Of a stretch of DNA of 64,000 nucleotides, positions 34,784-47,534 are shown one piece after another. Position 1 is the stretch's first letter. Each line of letters starts with the position of its first letter. Below the pieces are notes generated by a model. It was not told the origin of the DNA. It searched no databases and worked only from the letters and a program-made list of their open reading frames with translations. This stretch comes from Cycas panzhihuaensis. Lineage: Eukaryota > Cycadophyta. The stretch is taken from contig CM041465.1 in the NCBI GenBank assembly GCA_023213395.1, positions 246,023,741 to 246,087,740 of the forward strand, in the 5' to 3' direction. A program made the position numbers and the translations under genes.

Positions 34784-36509
34784 GTTGCTGGTAGCTAACC
34801 AGAGATGTTGGCTATCTTCTGTAGTATCTATTGTGTATCAGATTGAGATGTAAGGGTTGGCATATTTATGTTAACTTTCATACATATGGTAGCTACTTCA
34901 TTTTGAACCTCCACATGTATAAAAGTATGAAAATTTGCTTATATGTACTAACCTAATATAAAATGGCCAGTATGATGTACTGATCAAAATGAGGTATATA
35001 AGTTGTAAGGGTAATTTTTAGCTATGAACTTGCATTGTGAAGAGTGACTGAGTAAATAAGATATGTATGGGCTAGATGCAAGCATTACAAGTGTTACAAA
35101 TGCTACAATCAAAAGTGAGACCCACACTTGAAGGGATACCCTATCTTCTAGAGTAGATATGGTGTAGGAAACTTTGAGAAGCAGGGGGGTTGCCCTAGAG
35201 GATATGGCATTAGGAGTCAGAACTTTGGCCATTATCTCCTCTTCTCCTTCTCCAAAGTGTCCAAAATCCATCCAGCTATGAGCTAAAGGAGGACCTAATG
35301 GGTTAAGGGTGAGAGCTAAAGAAGAAAAGAAAGGTTTGCCTTCCTTTCACTACCAAAGAAGAGCATAAATATGCACGAAAACATATAATAAGAAATACTA
35401 CTAATGAAACAAACTTACTAAAGGGAAAAATAGAAGAAATATACCTATTTTTCAATTATAAAAATGAGAAAAAATAAGTGTTACCTAATGGACCAAGCAT
35501 GGAGAGTTGGGAATCCTACTTCTAAGGTGAAGAAAGGTCTCTTTGGAAGAGAGGAAGAGCCTTGAAGCTTTGAAATCCTGTTGTTGTTGTTAGACTGAGC
35601 ACAAGAGAAGAGGAACTTGCTAAGAGAGATCTCCTTTAGACCTACATATTAGGGTTTTTACCCTTACATAAAAGAAGCATGAGAAGGAGAGTGCAAGTAG
35701 AAGAGGGGAAGTGTTTTTTGTTCCTTAGAGAGCCAAGAGAGGTAAAATGAACTTGAAATTAGGTTTTTATGTCCTAATTAGGGTTTTCAAGCGATTACAA
35801 TTCACTCTAAGTAGGAAGAGGCTCCCTGCCACATGTCAGTTTTGCAATAAATATAAAACTAGTCATTATTTGGCCGTGGCGGTTCATGGATTGTCACCCT
35901 ACGATAAACTTTACGATATCATGATTAATGACACAATACCATGATTATTGACACAGTACCATGAATATCGCCACGATGCAGACTAAACATAGGGAAAAAA
36001 TAAAAATGAACCTAAGAGATCCCTAAAAGATTAGTCCTGGGGTGTAATGATAAGGATTTTTAGACTAGTAAGGGTTTTTAAGGAGCTCTAGGCAGTGATG
36101 GGGGCCTTCTAATTATGCAAAAGATGGAAAATGGGCCCCATCTAGGGTGCAAAAGCATGAAAAAGGGCAATTGAGCCAAAAGAATATCTTAGTGGTGGTG
36201 TGAGAGGCTAGACATGAGCCAAAGTAGGTTGCAGGGACCCACAAGTACCTAAGAGTACTAGGAGGTATCACAAGGCACTATGTGATGCCATATGACCATG
36301 GTCTTGAGTCGTCATAGGCTGGATCACAGCCATAGGCATAAAATAGGCAAGCAAACCAAACATCAAAACTACCTATGTAACAATGTCATACCAATGTAAC
36401 CATAAAGTATCTCACAACATCCTGAAACAAGTGGGGGGAGGGGTCGAGATGTATACCTATGCCTACCTCAGAGGTGCTATCTATGTCTATTCTTAATAGC
36501 TGGGAAACA
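34784..36509 (-). repeat. 3' LTR of element 3 (Tat-like), first part
   Basis: The minus strand starts TGTTTCCCAGCTATTAAGAA at 36509, like the other Tat-like LTRs. It then shows AGCCTATGACGACTC, AAAGTTTATCGTAGGG and TTTATTGCAAAACTGACATG, which line up with AGCCTATGATGAC, GAAGTTTACTGCGATG and TTATTGCGAAACTGCCACG in the other LTRs. It is interrupted at 34784 by the Copia element. The 95-codon frame at 34984-35271 has no known match and is not conserved in other LTRs. Confidence 0.68.
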
Positions 36510-37637
36510 ACATCATATCCAACCAAGCAACAACCCACCAACCCAAGTGGCAATGGCCAAGATAAAGTACTAGTAGATACAAATGGAATAAAGCATATAG
36601 CACAAGGGAATCTAGGGACTTGATCACATGAATAATCAATAATCAACCCTTCTACGTATTTGTTAGTACTCAGGAACAATCTGGATCAGTGTGGTTACAC
36701 TGTATAACATGTTTTGGACTTCTCACCCTCAAAGGTTCTTTTCAGATTGGCAAAGTTGTAGGGGTCTATTATACTTTATATTCATGTGAGAGTTTAACCA
36801 ACTCATAAATCTGGGATAATTCACACATACACAGACACACAAACACCGCATCCCATGAAAGTGAGAAGTCTACCTAATGAATGGGATATATTATATAAAA
36901 CCAAGTTACAACCCACCAACCCAAGTGGCAACAACTAAGATAGAGTAATAGTAGATATGAATGGAATAAGACATGTAACACAAGGAAAGTTAGGGACTCA
37001 ATCACATGAATAATCAATAATCAACCCTTCTAAGTATTTGTTAGTATCAGGGAGCAATGGGGATCAATGTGGTTACACTATATCACACATTTCGTGCTTC
37101 TTATCCTCAAAAACTCTTTCTAGAATAGTAAAGTTGTAGGGGTGTGTTTTACTTTATATTCATATGATAGTCTAGCTAACTCATGAATGTGAGACAATTC
37201 ACACACACACCACATCCTATAAATATGGGAAATCTACCCAATGAAGGGGATACATCATATCCAACTGAGTGACAACCCACTAACCCAAGTGGCAACGATC
37301 AAGACAAAGTACTAGAAAATATAAATGGAATAAGCCATATAGCACAAAGGAAGCCAAGGACTTGATTATATGAATAATAAATAATTAATGCTTCTAAGTA
37401 TTTATTAGTACTAGGGAGTAATATAGATCAGTGTGGTTACACTGTATCATACGTATCGAGCTTCTCACCCTTAAAGACTCTTTTTGAATTGTCAAAGTTG
37501 TAGGGGTGTGTTCAATTTTCACCCTTAAAGGCTCTTTCAAATTGCCAAAGTTATAGGGGTATGTTCAACTTTATATTCATGTGAGAGTCTGGCAAACTCA
37601 TGAATGTGGGATAATACACACACACACACACACACAC

Positions 37638-37729
<92 letters not shown>

Positions 37730-40700
37730 ATGAATGTGGGAAATCTACCCAATGAAGGGGATACATCACATCCAACTGAGCGACAACCTATTAACCTAAA
37801 TGGCAATAGTGAAGATAGAGTACTAGTAGATATGAATGGAATAAGGCATGTAACACAAGGGAAGCCAGGGACTCAATCATATGAATAATCAATAGTCAAC
37901 ACTTCTAAGTATTTGTTAGTATTGGGGAGCAATGTGGATCAGTGTGGTTAGATCACATGAATAATTAATAGTTAACACTTCTAAGTATTTGTTAGTATTG
38001 GGAGCAATGTGGATCCGTGTAGTTGCATTGTATTATATGTTTCAGGACTCTCAACCTCAAAGGCTCTTTATAGATTGGAAAAGTTGTAGGGGTATGTTTT
38101 ACTTTATATTCATATGAGACTTTAGCTAACTCATGAATGTGGGATAATTCATACATGTACATACACACACAGCACATCCCATAAATGTAGGAAATCTACC
38201 TAATAAAAGGGATACATCACATCTAACCAAGTAATAACCCACCAACCTAAGATAGAGTACTAGTATATATGAATGGAATAAGGCATGCAACACAAGAGAA
38301 GCTAGGGATTAAACCATATGAATAATCAACCCTTCTAAATATTTGTTAGTACTAGGGAGCAATGTGAATCAGTATGGTTGCACAATATCACACATTTCAG
38401 ACTTCTGACCCTTAAACGCTCTTTCCAAATTGGCAAAATTGTAGGGGTATGTTTTACTTTATATTCATGTGAGAGTCTAGCCAACTCATGAATGTGGGAC
38501 AATTCACACACACACACACACACATACACATTTACACCACATCCCATGAATATGGGAAATCTACCAAATGAAGGGGATACATTACATCCAACCAAGTAAT
38601 AACCCACCAACCCAAGTGGCAATGTCTAAGACAGAGTACTTATAGATATAAATAGAATAAGGCATGTTGCACAAGACAAGCCAGGGACTCAATCACATGA
38701 ATAATCAATAATCAACCCTTCTAAGTATTTATTGGTATCAGCGAGCAATGTGGATCAATGTGGTTGCACCGTATCACATGTTTCAAGCTTCTCACCCTCA
38801 AAGGCTCTTTTCAAGTTGGTAAAATTATAGAGGTGTGTTTTACTTTATATTCATGTGAGAGTCTAGCCAACTTATTAATGTGGGATAATTCACATACAAA
38901 CACACACACACCTCACATCCTATGAATGTGGAATATCTACCTAATGAAAGTGATACATCACATCTAATTGAGCAACAACCCACTAACCCAAGTGACAACA
39001 ACTAAGACAGACTACTAGTAGATATGAATGGAATGAGGCATGCAACATAAGGGAATCCAGGGACTTGATCATATGAATAATAAGTAATCAACCCTATTAA
39101 ATATTTGTTAGTACGAGAGAGTAATGTGGATCAGTGTGGTTGCACTGTATCAAGCATTTTAGGCTTCTCACCCTTAAAGGGTCATTCCAGATTAGCAAAG
39201 TTATAGGGGTGTGCTTTACTCTATATTCATATGAGAGTCTAGACAACTCATAAATGTGGGATAATTCACACACACACACACATCCCATAAATGTAGGAAA
39301 TCTATCCAATGAAGGGGATACATCACATCCAACTGAGTGATAACCCACCAACCTATGTGGCAACAGCCAAGATAGAGTACTAGTAGATATGAATAGAATA
39401 AGACATCTAGTACAAGGGAAACTAGGGACTCGATCATATAAATAATCAATAATCAACCATTCTAAGCATTTTTTAGTACTAGGGAGCAATGTGGATCATT
39501 GTGGTTATATTATATCAGATGTTTCGGGCTTCTTACCCTTAAGGGCTCTGTCTAGATTGACAAAGTTATAAGGGTGTATTTTACTTTATATTCATTTGAG
39601 AGTCTGTCAAACTCATGAATGTTTGATAATTCTCACACACATACACATAAACAGATACCACATCCCATGAATGTGGGAATCTACCTAATGAAGGAGATAC
39701 AACAAATCCAACTAAGCGATAACCCACCAACCCAAGTGGTAATGGCCAAGATAAAGTACTAGTAGATATAAATGGAATAAGGTATGCAACACAAGGGAAG
39801 CTAGGGACTCGATCATATGAATAATCAATAATCAACCCTTCTAAGTATTTATTAGTACTAGGGAGCAATATGGATCAGTGTGATTATATTATATCATACA
39901 TTTCGGTCTTCTCACCCTCAAAGGCTCTTTCTAGATTAGCAAAGTTATAGGGGTGTGTTTTACTTTATATTCATATGAGAGTCTAGCTAACTCATGAATG
40001 TGGGATAATTCATAAATACAGACACACACACACATATACATACCACATACCATAAATGTGGGAAATCTACCCAATGAAGGGGATAAATCACCCACCAAAC
40101 TAAGTGGCAACAACCAAAACAAAGTATTAGTATATATGAATGGAATAAGACATGCACCACAAGGGAAGCCAAGGACTCGATCACATGAATAATCAATAAT
40201 CAACCCTTTTCAGCATTTGTTAGTACTAGGGAGCAATATGGATCAGTATCATTATATTGTATCATATATTTCGAGCTTCTTACCCTCAAAGGCTCTTTCT
40301 AGATTAGCAAAGTTGTAGGGTTGTATTTTACTTTATATTCATATGAGAGTCTAGCCAACTCGTGAATGTGGTACAATTCCCACACACAAGTACACACACA
40401 CATATACATACACACATTTCCTATGAATGTAAAAATTCTACCCAATTAAGGACATACATCACATCTAACCAAGTGATAACCCACCAACCCAAGTGACAAC
40501 GACTAAGATAGGGTACTAGTAGATATGAATGGAATAAGGCATGTAACACAAGGAAAGTTAGGGACTCGATCATAGAAATAATCAATAATCAACCCTTCTA
40601 AGTATTTGTTAGTACTAGGGAGTAATGTAGATTAGTGTGGTTATACTGCATCACATGTTTTGTGTTTCTCACCCTTAAAGGCTCTTTCTTTATTGGCAAA

Positions 40701-42506
40701 TTTATAGGGATGTATTTTACTTTATATTCATGTGAGAGTTTGGCCAACTCATGAATGTGGAATAATTCATACACATGTCACATCTTATAAATATGGGAAA
40801 TCTACCCAATGAGGGGGATACATCACATCTAATAGAGTGACAAACCCCCAACCCAAGTGGTAACAGTCAAGAAAGAGTACTAGTAGATATAAATGGAATA
40901 AGGTATGTAGCACAAGGGAAGCTAAGGACTACATCATATGAATAATCAATAATCAACCCTTCTAAGCATTTGTTAGTACTTGGAGTAATGTGGATTAGTG
41001 TGGTTGCATTGTATCACATGTTTCAGGCTTCTGACCCTTAAAGGCTCTTTCCAAATTGGAAAATCTGTAGGGGTTTGTTTTACTTTATATTCATATGAGA
41101 GTCTGACTAACTCATGAATGTGGGATAATTCACATATACATATACCACATCCCATAGAAATCTACCCAATGAAGGGGATACATAACATCTAACTGAGTAA
41201 CATCCCACCAACCCAAGTGGCAATGGACAAGATAGAGTACTAATAGATATGAATGGAATAAAGGCGTGTAGCACAAGGGAAGCCAGAGAATTGATCACAT
41301 AAATAATTAATAATCAACCCTTTTAAGTATTTATTAATACTAGGGACTAATGTGGATCGGTGTGGTTGCACTATATCATATATTTTGGGCTTCTGACCCT
41401 CAAAGGCTCTTTTCAGATTGGTAAAATTGTAGGAGTGTATTTTACTTTATATTCATATGAGAGTCTAGCCAACTCATGAGTGTGGGATAATTCACACATA
41501 CACACACACACACACCCCACATCTCGTAAATGTGAGAAATCTACTAAATGAAGGGTATGCATCATATCCAACTAAGTGACAACCCACTAACCTAGGTAGC
41601 AATGGCCAAGATAGAGTACTAGTAGATATGAATGGAATAAAGTATGCAACTCAAAGGAAGTGAAGGACTCGATCACGTGAATAATTAATAATCAACCATT
41701 CTAAGCATTTATTAGTAACGAGGAGCAATGTATGTTAGTGTATTGCACTGTATCACATGTTTTGTGATTCTCACCCTCAAGGCTCTTTTTAGATTGGAAA
41801 CATTGTAGGTGTGTGTTTTAGTTTATATTTATATGAGAGTCTAACCAACTCATGAATATGGGATAGTCCACATATATATACATACACCACATCCTATGAC
41901 TGTGGGAAATCTACCCAATGAAAGGGATACATCACAACCAACCAAGCAACAACCCACCAACCCAAGTGATAATGGCCAAGACAGAGTACTAGTAGATACA
42001 AATAGAATAAGGCTCAATCACATGAATAATTAATAATCAACCCTTTTAAGTATTTACTAGTACTAAGGAGCAATGTGGATTAGTGTGGTTGCATTGTATC
42101 ACATGTTTTGGGCTTCTCACCCTCAAATGCTCTTTTTGGATTGGCAAAGTTGTAGGGGTATGTTTTATTTTATATTCATAGGAGTATCTAGATAACTAAT
42201 GAATGTGGGATAATTCACATACATACATATACATACCAACACCACATCCTATGAATATATGAAATTTACCTAATGAAGAGAATACATCACATCTAACTGA
42301 GCGACAACCTACCAACCCAAGTGGCAATGGCCAATCCAGGGACTCAATCACATGAATAATCAATAATCAACCCTTATAAGCATTTTTTAGTACTAGGAAG
42401 TAATGTGGATTAGTGTGGTAGGTGTGTATTTTACTTTATAATGGTGTAGGGGCATGTTATATTCGATGTAGAGGTGTGTTTTACTTTATATTCATGTGTT
42501 ATTTTT
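36510..42506 (-). repeat. Satellite array (about 15-16 monomers of 350-390 bp) in the 3' UTR of element 3
   Basis: The phrase CTCATGAATGTGGGATAATTC recurs, with changes, near 36806, 37182, 37597, 38131, 38485, 38874, 39248, 39613, 39992, 40360, 40750, 41110, 41474, 41850 and 42198. Spacing is 348-415 bp, once 534. Each monomer has ATCAATAATCAACCCTTCTAAG, AGAGTACTAGTAGATATGAATGG and a (CA)n tract. The array touches the LTR start at 36509 on one side and lies about 100 bp from protease on the other. Tandem arrays in the 3' UTR of Tat/Ogre elements are a known source of satellites. Minus-strand open frames of 60-130 codons inside are by-products of the repeat. Confidence 0.9.
37617..37728. repeat. 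(CA)n(TA)n microsatellite expansion within one satellite monomer
   Basis: The (CA)n tract present in every monomer is followed here only by about 44 TA/AT units, then the monomer continues with CCCATGAATGTGGGAAA. The adjacent monomer also has a short internal duplication (37465-37560). Confidence 0.9.
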
Positions 42507-42611
42507 AGATCTAAAGACCACATAGCAAGGCTAATGAGATGATTAAGTAGGGGAGCACTCTTGAAGGGAAATCTTTATTTATCTTTCACAGGAAAATTTG
42601 AGTTGCCCCCA

Positions 42612-43172
42612 TCAAGATGAGTAGATATCCCCCATTTGGTCAAGTAAAGGACATCTTAATAGGAGATTATAGTCCATATCTATGTCAAGGACCATGATAT
42701 CTATTAGAACAGTCTTATCCTTTAGGGTAAGAGGGATCAATACCATTCCCAAGGGTACATTCTTATTACCATCATAACCTTGGCATCTCAGCCTTACTGG
42801 TTTAAGGGCCCCTAGCCCTAACTCTTCCACCATACAAATAGGCATGGTATTAACTGAGGAACCATTGTCTATAATGGTCCTATTTAAGATATAATTAGGG
42901 TTATCTATAGTGATGGTGAAAGGGTAGTACCATTGGCATTTCCTTTCATTGGAAGGGGGGTCCTCAAGGTCAAAGGGGATGAGGGCTATCCCATTTGAGG
43001 TGGTATGCACCGCATGGATTAGGGCATTACTTTGGCCTAAGGCCTCTAAGAGAAGAGTATGATGCTTGGGACAACTATGCAAAATATCCATCATGGACAT
43101 TCTTATGGCTACAGTGTGAAGCTCATCAATGATCAAGAAGGGCTTCTCTTTCCTAGTGGGTTGGGGAAACAC
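42612..43172 (-). pseudogene. Protease of element 3
   Basis: A 186-codon open frame. The active-site loop IIDNGSSVNTMP is the intact D-N-G-S-S form lost in elements 1 and 2. The C-terminal motif is YNLLLRCPLLDQMGDIYS (usual LLGRPWL altered to LLRCPLL). The upstream block KPFLIIDELHTVAIRMSMMD matches both other elements. After the stop, WGQLKF is still readable and homology then ends. Confidence 0.85.
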
Positions 43173-45727
43173 CCTTCAAAAATCACAATATTTGGGGTGG
43201 ACATGAATAATCTTAGAGACCATAGGGATCTCCATAGGTAGATTATCTACGAAAGGGTTTTACTAAGAAGTGAAGGCTTTGACAGCCTTCTTGGCCACTT
43301 AAGACCTTGTAATTGGGTATAAAGTAGTAGTCTCAAGCATTTAAATGACTCTCTTCCCCTTGTTTTGGGGTTGAGAGGAAGAAGATGGTTTAGAGTAAAG
43401 CCTCGAGTTGAGAATGGTTCCCTTACTGCTTTCCCTTTTACTTGATGAGGAGGTTGGTTAGGAGATAATCCCCTATTCCTCACCCTTCTATTCTAGGTAG
43501 ATGGATTATGCTCCCCAAGATCAAGGAAAGGATCTCTATAGACAGGCTAGTCCAAATTGCACTTGGAGGCCCATTTAGAGGAGGAATCATATTACAAGAT
43601 AAGCTTGGGGTACTGTATCTAACATTGTGAATCATCATAAGGGCGTTCTCCATGAACATAACATAATTTCTTCTCAAGGGGAGGTTGTGCCTTCTTCCCT
43701 TAAGAAGTTTAGGTATTCCCATCTTTAGGTGGTATTATTCAAGATGCCTGATGGACAGATCTATGAACACCTGAATAAGGTTGAGAGGGTTGGAGTTTTA
43801 GCTCCTTTATTATATGTTTATATGAATGTATGGTTGAGGTCAATGGGTCCAAGGTCCTATCAGTTGAAGTGGTAGGGAGCCTTGGAGGTTATTGGGGTTT
43901 TTAATCATGCAATAAAGGGGCTACCTCACATCACTGCGACTGCCTAAGGGGCTTCTTAAGACTAGCTTTGATCTTAATAGCCTCAAATGCCAAGCATTTC
44001 ACTATGGTGGAATCACATGTCATTGCCCCCATTTTGAAGACTTTGACATGGATTTCAGGATAAAGGGCATTCACAAAAATGACCCATTTCAACTCCTCAG
44101 GCAACATAGCCTTGGAGGAGTGAAGGAGGTCATGAAAGTACCTAATAAAATCATAATTAAGTTCATCATGACCTTGTTTAAGGAAAATTAGGGCTTTAAA
44201 CCCACTCTCAAATGGGTGAGCCACATCAAAATAACCAACAAACTCATCCACTAGCTATTGGAATGAATGAATAAAATGAGCAGGGAGATGATAGAACCAT
44301 TTAAGGTTATCTCCTTACAAGGATCTAGGAAATAGCTTCATTAAGATGTGATCATAAGCCCAATAATTGATACATACCATGGAAAAGCCCCTCACATGTT
44401 TGGTTGGGTCTTGCATTATAGTGCCATCAAATTTTGATACTTCAAAAGGATGAGGCACTAGGTTAGTCCTAAGAGCCTCAACCAAAAGAGGAGTCAACCT
44501 ATTGTTGATAAAGAGATGAGCTCTAGGTTGCACTAAAGGATCAACCTAGGGGATAGGAGGAGGTAAATATAGATATCTAGTTCCTCCATAAGAGGGTTGA
44601 GTATAAGGGTGATAATAACTCCTACTTGTTTGGTAGGATAAGGTCATCCTTACTTACTAGTAAGCTGAGTAAGGAGGAGGCAAGTAAGTAGGTCTCACTC
44701 CACCTTAGGAATATGTCCCCTATATGGGTGGCACATGAGAATAAGGAGGATGGGGGAGAACAAATCCACCTTACAAAGGGACCATGTATGATATTGTACA
44801 CAGAAGTGGGTGTGGAGTAGGGGATAAGACTTTACCCATATGGTTTGCCTGTAGGGGGCTTAACTCCATAGGGATGAAATGAATATACTCCATAAGTAGG
44901 AAGGGGATAGGCCCCCCATACCCCCAAGGTTAGGATGTGGACCCAGGAGGTACATGAAGGGATAAGTCCATGGGTCATAGATAGGGGTGCATGAGGATGG
45001 ATCCTTTGTGGCTCGAAGGATAGGATTGAGAAGGCGCTCTTGGTTGAGTGAAGGAAGTATATACCACAATAGGCTATGATATAGTTGTTTGGATTAGAGG
45101 AGGCATGCTTAGCCTAATCTGAAAAATCAACATGCCTTAGGGCATATTTTAAGTAAAGGAAGTGCCCACAGATGAGGGGATAATAAGAAGGGGTTATGTC
45201 ATCGATGAAGAAAGTGGTTGAGATGAGATAGAGGGTGTGGATATGGAAGAAGATTGGGCAATGCTATGAAGGAGGCCCTCTAACCACTTCAAAGGTGGTT
45301 GGGTACTTATGGCTTCAAAACATTACTATAGTGCTTCTACTGCATCCATAGAGGGAGTTCTAGCATGCTCATATAAGGTAGATAGCTCATTGTTCTAGGT
45401 ATAACTTGAGGCTTGATCCTCCAAGATCCTCTCACCAGAGTGAGAGTAGTCCAAGGGATAAGAAGTTCCTGCATCTTACATAGGATAAGAATGAAAATTT
45501 GGATGTATTTGGTCATCTGGGTAGTAAATAGGATCCTCACCTTAGTGGATGGGATCGAGAGATGGATATGAGGTCTAAGGTTGGGACTTAAAAATAAAAG
45601 TATGGTATGTCCAATCTAAGGAAAAACCATCCATTGTCAATTTAGAATTAAACAAGGGGATAGAAGAATAACTAGGCCCTTTTGCTACAGGGGAAAGGCC
45701 ATGTAAACAACAAGAGAAACATTGCAT
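43173..45727 (-). pseudogene. gag: gag of element 3
   Basis: The ATG at 45727 (MQCFSCCLHGL) matches the start MRHFSRRLHGL at 2812. This supports both starts and shows that element 3 keeps the N-terminal gag part. The capsid-like domain is at about 43930-44530 (INYWAYDHILMKLFPRSL, MDEFVGYFDVAHPFESGFKA, PEELKWVIFVNAL). The Cys/His motif region is near 43650. Numerous stops and frameshifts are present. Confidence 0.8.
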
Positions 45728-45884
45728 TCACACCTCACTACATGGTCATGGAAGAAGATGAAAAACAAAGTAAGGAGGATGTTGGGGTTACCCAATGCAC
45801 CAAAAGAAAAGAAAGATTAATGCTAAAACAATTGAAGGGATGCTTCAGTTTCCCTTACTAGTAGATCTCTAGTATAGTTGCTAG
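45728..45884 (-). other. Leader of element 3
   Basis: Between the LTR end (TGGAAT at 45885 read in reverse gives ATTCCA) and gag. The minus strand has GCATTGGGTAACCCCAAC, a counterpart of the element 1 leader's inverted repeat. Confidence 0.5.
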
Positions 45885-46180
45885 TGGAATCACACCTCTA
45901 GGGATCACTAGAGAATAGATACTCTACCCAAGGGCAAAATCTATTAAGCTAAGGTATATGAGCACTAGAGTAATATCAAGCTACCCTCAAAGGACATCAA
46001 CACGTTAGAATGTAGGTTTGAGGTCCCACAGTCACATGCTACTCTTTCTTTCTCTCAAGGTATGATAATGGGTGAACAATATCCTTAGATTATTAAGTAG
46101 CCCAATCAAAGCTCTTTTATCCTTGGAAGGAGAGAAGAGAAGTTAGATCTCCTTTTGAAAAAGGAAACCAATGAAGAAGG
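45885..46180 (-). repeat. 5' LTR of element 3, right-end part
   Basis: The minus strand ends ...GGTGTGATTCCA, matching the ACGCATCCA end of the element 1 LTR. It is split from the rest of the LTR by the BRCT-carrying element. Confidence 0.6.
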
Positions 46181-46185
46181 GAGGT

Positions 46186-46435
46186 TGTTACGAACCAAAT
46201 CTATAACTGGAGCACTAAGAGATATATTCTAGATAGCAAGTGAATGCAAGATCAATTAAATAGTTAAATAGTCGAATGACCACCTAAATTGATTAATAAA
46301 TAAGTGATGATGTTCAATACATTAAAGGCCTCATTTATAGGTGCATAATAGGCCCCTTTAATAAAAGGTCATAACTCTTCAGAAAATGCCTTTTCATTAA
46401 TAACAATTGATTAACCTTTAAGAAGGTTCATAACA
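46186..46435 (-). repeat. 3' LTR of the BRCT-carrying element (250 bp)
   Basis: Direct repeat of 51883-52132 with few differences (shared AGTGAATGCAAGATCAATTA and AAAAGGTCATAACTCTTCAG). Confidence 0.92.
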
Positions 46436-46447
46436 ATTCCTCCTCTT
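46436..46447 (-). other. Polypurine tract of the BRCT-carrying element
   Basis: The minus strand reads AAGAGGAGGAAT just before the 3' LTR. Confidence 0.65.
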
Positions 46448-47534
46448 AAGATGTTTTACCGACGAAACAAATTTGAATGATTGGTTGATTACTTCATTTA
46501 AGGTGGTTCATAATAAAAACTTCTTCTTGAAATGTTTTTTCTCTAAAACCTGATAACGATTAGCTTGAGTTCTCCTCTTGCTGATAAAAGAATATCATAA
46601 TCATCTAATGCATGTCATCAAGTCGTATTTGCTGGAACTTCAAATAATAATGAATGTGCATATAACAGCAAGCTTGAATAGGTTGATGGGGCTACGGGAC
46701 AATTAGAATTCTTTGGTAGATGTTGATTACAAAAATGTTTAATTCATGTATGCTTTTACTTACAATACAAAGATGGCTGCCATGGAATCTTCCATTTGAT
46801 TTTAAGTTTAAGTTGTCAACATATATAGTATTATTCTGGAATATATGGTTTAATACCAATGCTTAAAAACTTCTTAGATTTATTAGGAAATGAAATGGTT
46901 TTTACTGACATTGGAAAATCCTTAGATATATATGATATACTTTTTTTATTCACATTATTCAGTTGGTTAAGAATTGAGCTTGATATTATCGGTATCAGTA
47001 ATTTTTGTTTATATTGATCAAGAAATGTTATTATTACTAGTTGATCTCTCTTCAACTGATCAAGAAATGTAGATATCACTACTGATATTAGTGACTATTT
47101 TAGTATATATTTGACATTTTTATGGATTATTATGTTTTCTTTTAGGAATGACATTGATATTTTATTTTTATTAGCTACTAATAAGTTGACCTTAATCTCT
47201 TGTAGTATATTATTTTCTTTTTCTTACATACTCAAATCATGTGTCAAGATTATGATTTGATTTATAGGATCTTTTTCTTTTTGTATTTCATGACCTTGTA
47301 TCCTAATGGATTTTAATATAGGTATGCCATTCTCATCTGTGTTGTTGATAGCATTATCCACATGTCTTTTATGATTAAATAAATTCTCTTGATGCATCTC
47401 CTATAATTTTTTTACTTGTTCTTTTAATTTCTTATCTAATGACAATAAGTAAGCATCCTTGAGGTTTACTAATATTGAAGAAGATTCTTGATGTTTATTT
47501 CCACTTCTAAATCTGAAAACTTTTAATTACTTCC
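46448..47534 (-). other. Interior of the BRCT-carrying element, no recognised gene
   Basis: AT-rich sequence. Short minus-strand frames (for example 46831-47079) have no known motif. Confidence 0.4.

Noticed and set aside
34984-35271. 95-codon minus-strand frame with a hydrophobic stretch (membrane-like)
   Set aside because: It falls inside the LTR of element 3, with no counterpart frame in other LTR copies.
36386-41298. Similar minus-strand open frames of 60-130 codons in many satellite monomers
   Set aside because: They recur because the monomer recurs. Starts, ends and frames vary between monomers, and there is no known motif.
36510-42506. Repeat array as a possible CRISPR
   Set aside because: Monomers are about 370 bp with no short repeat/spacer alternation, and the context is a plant retrotransposon.
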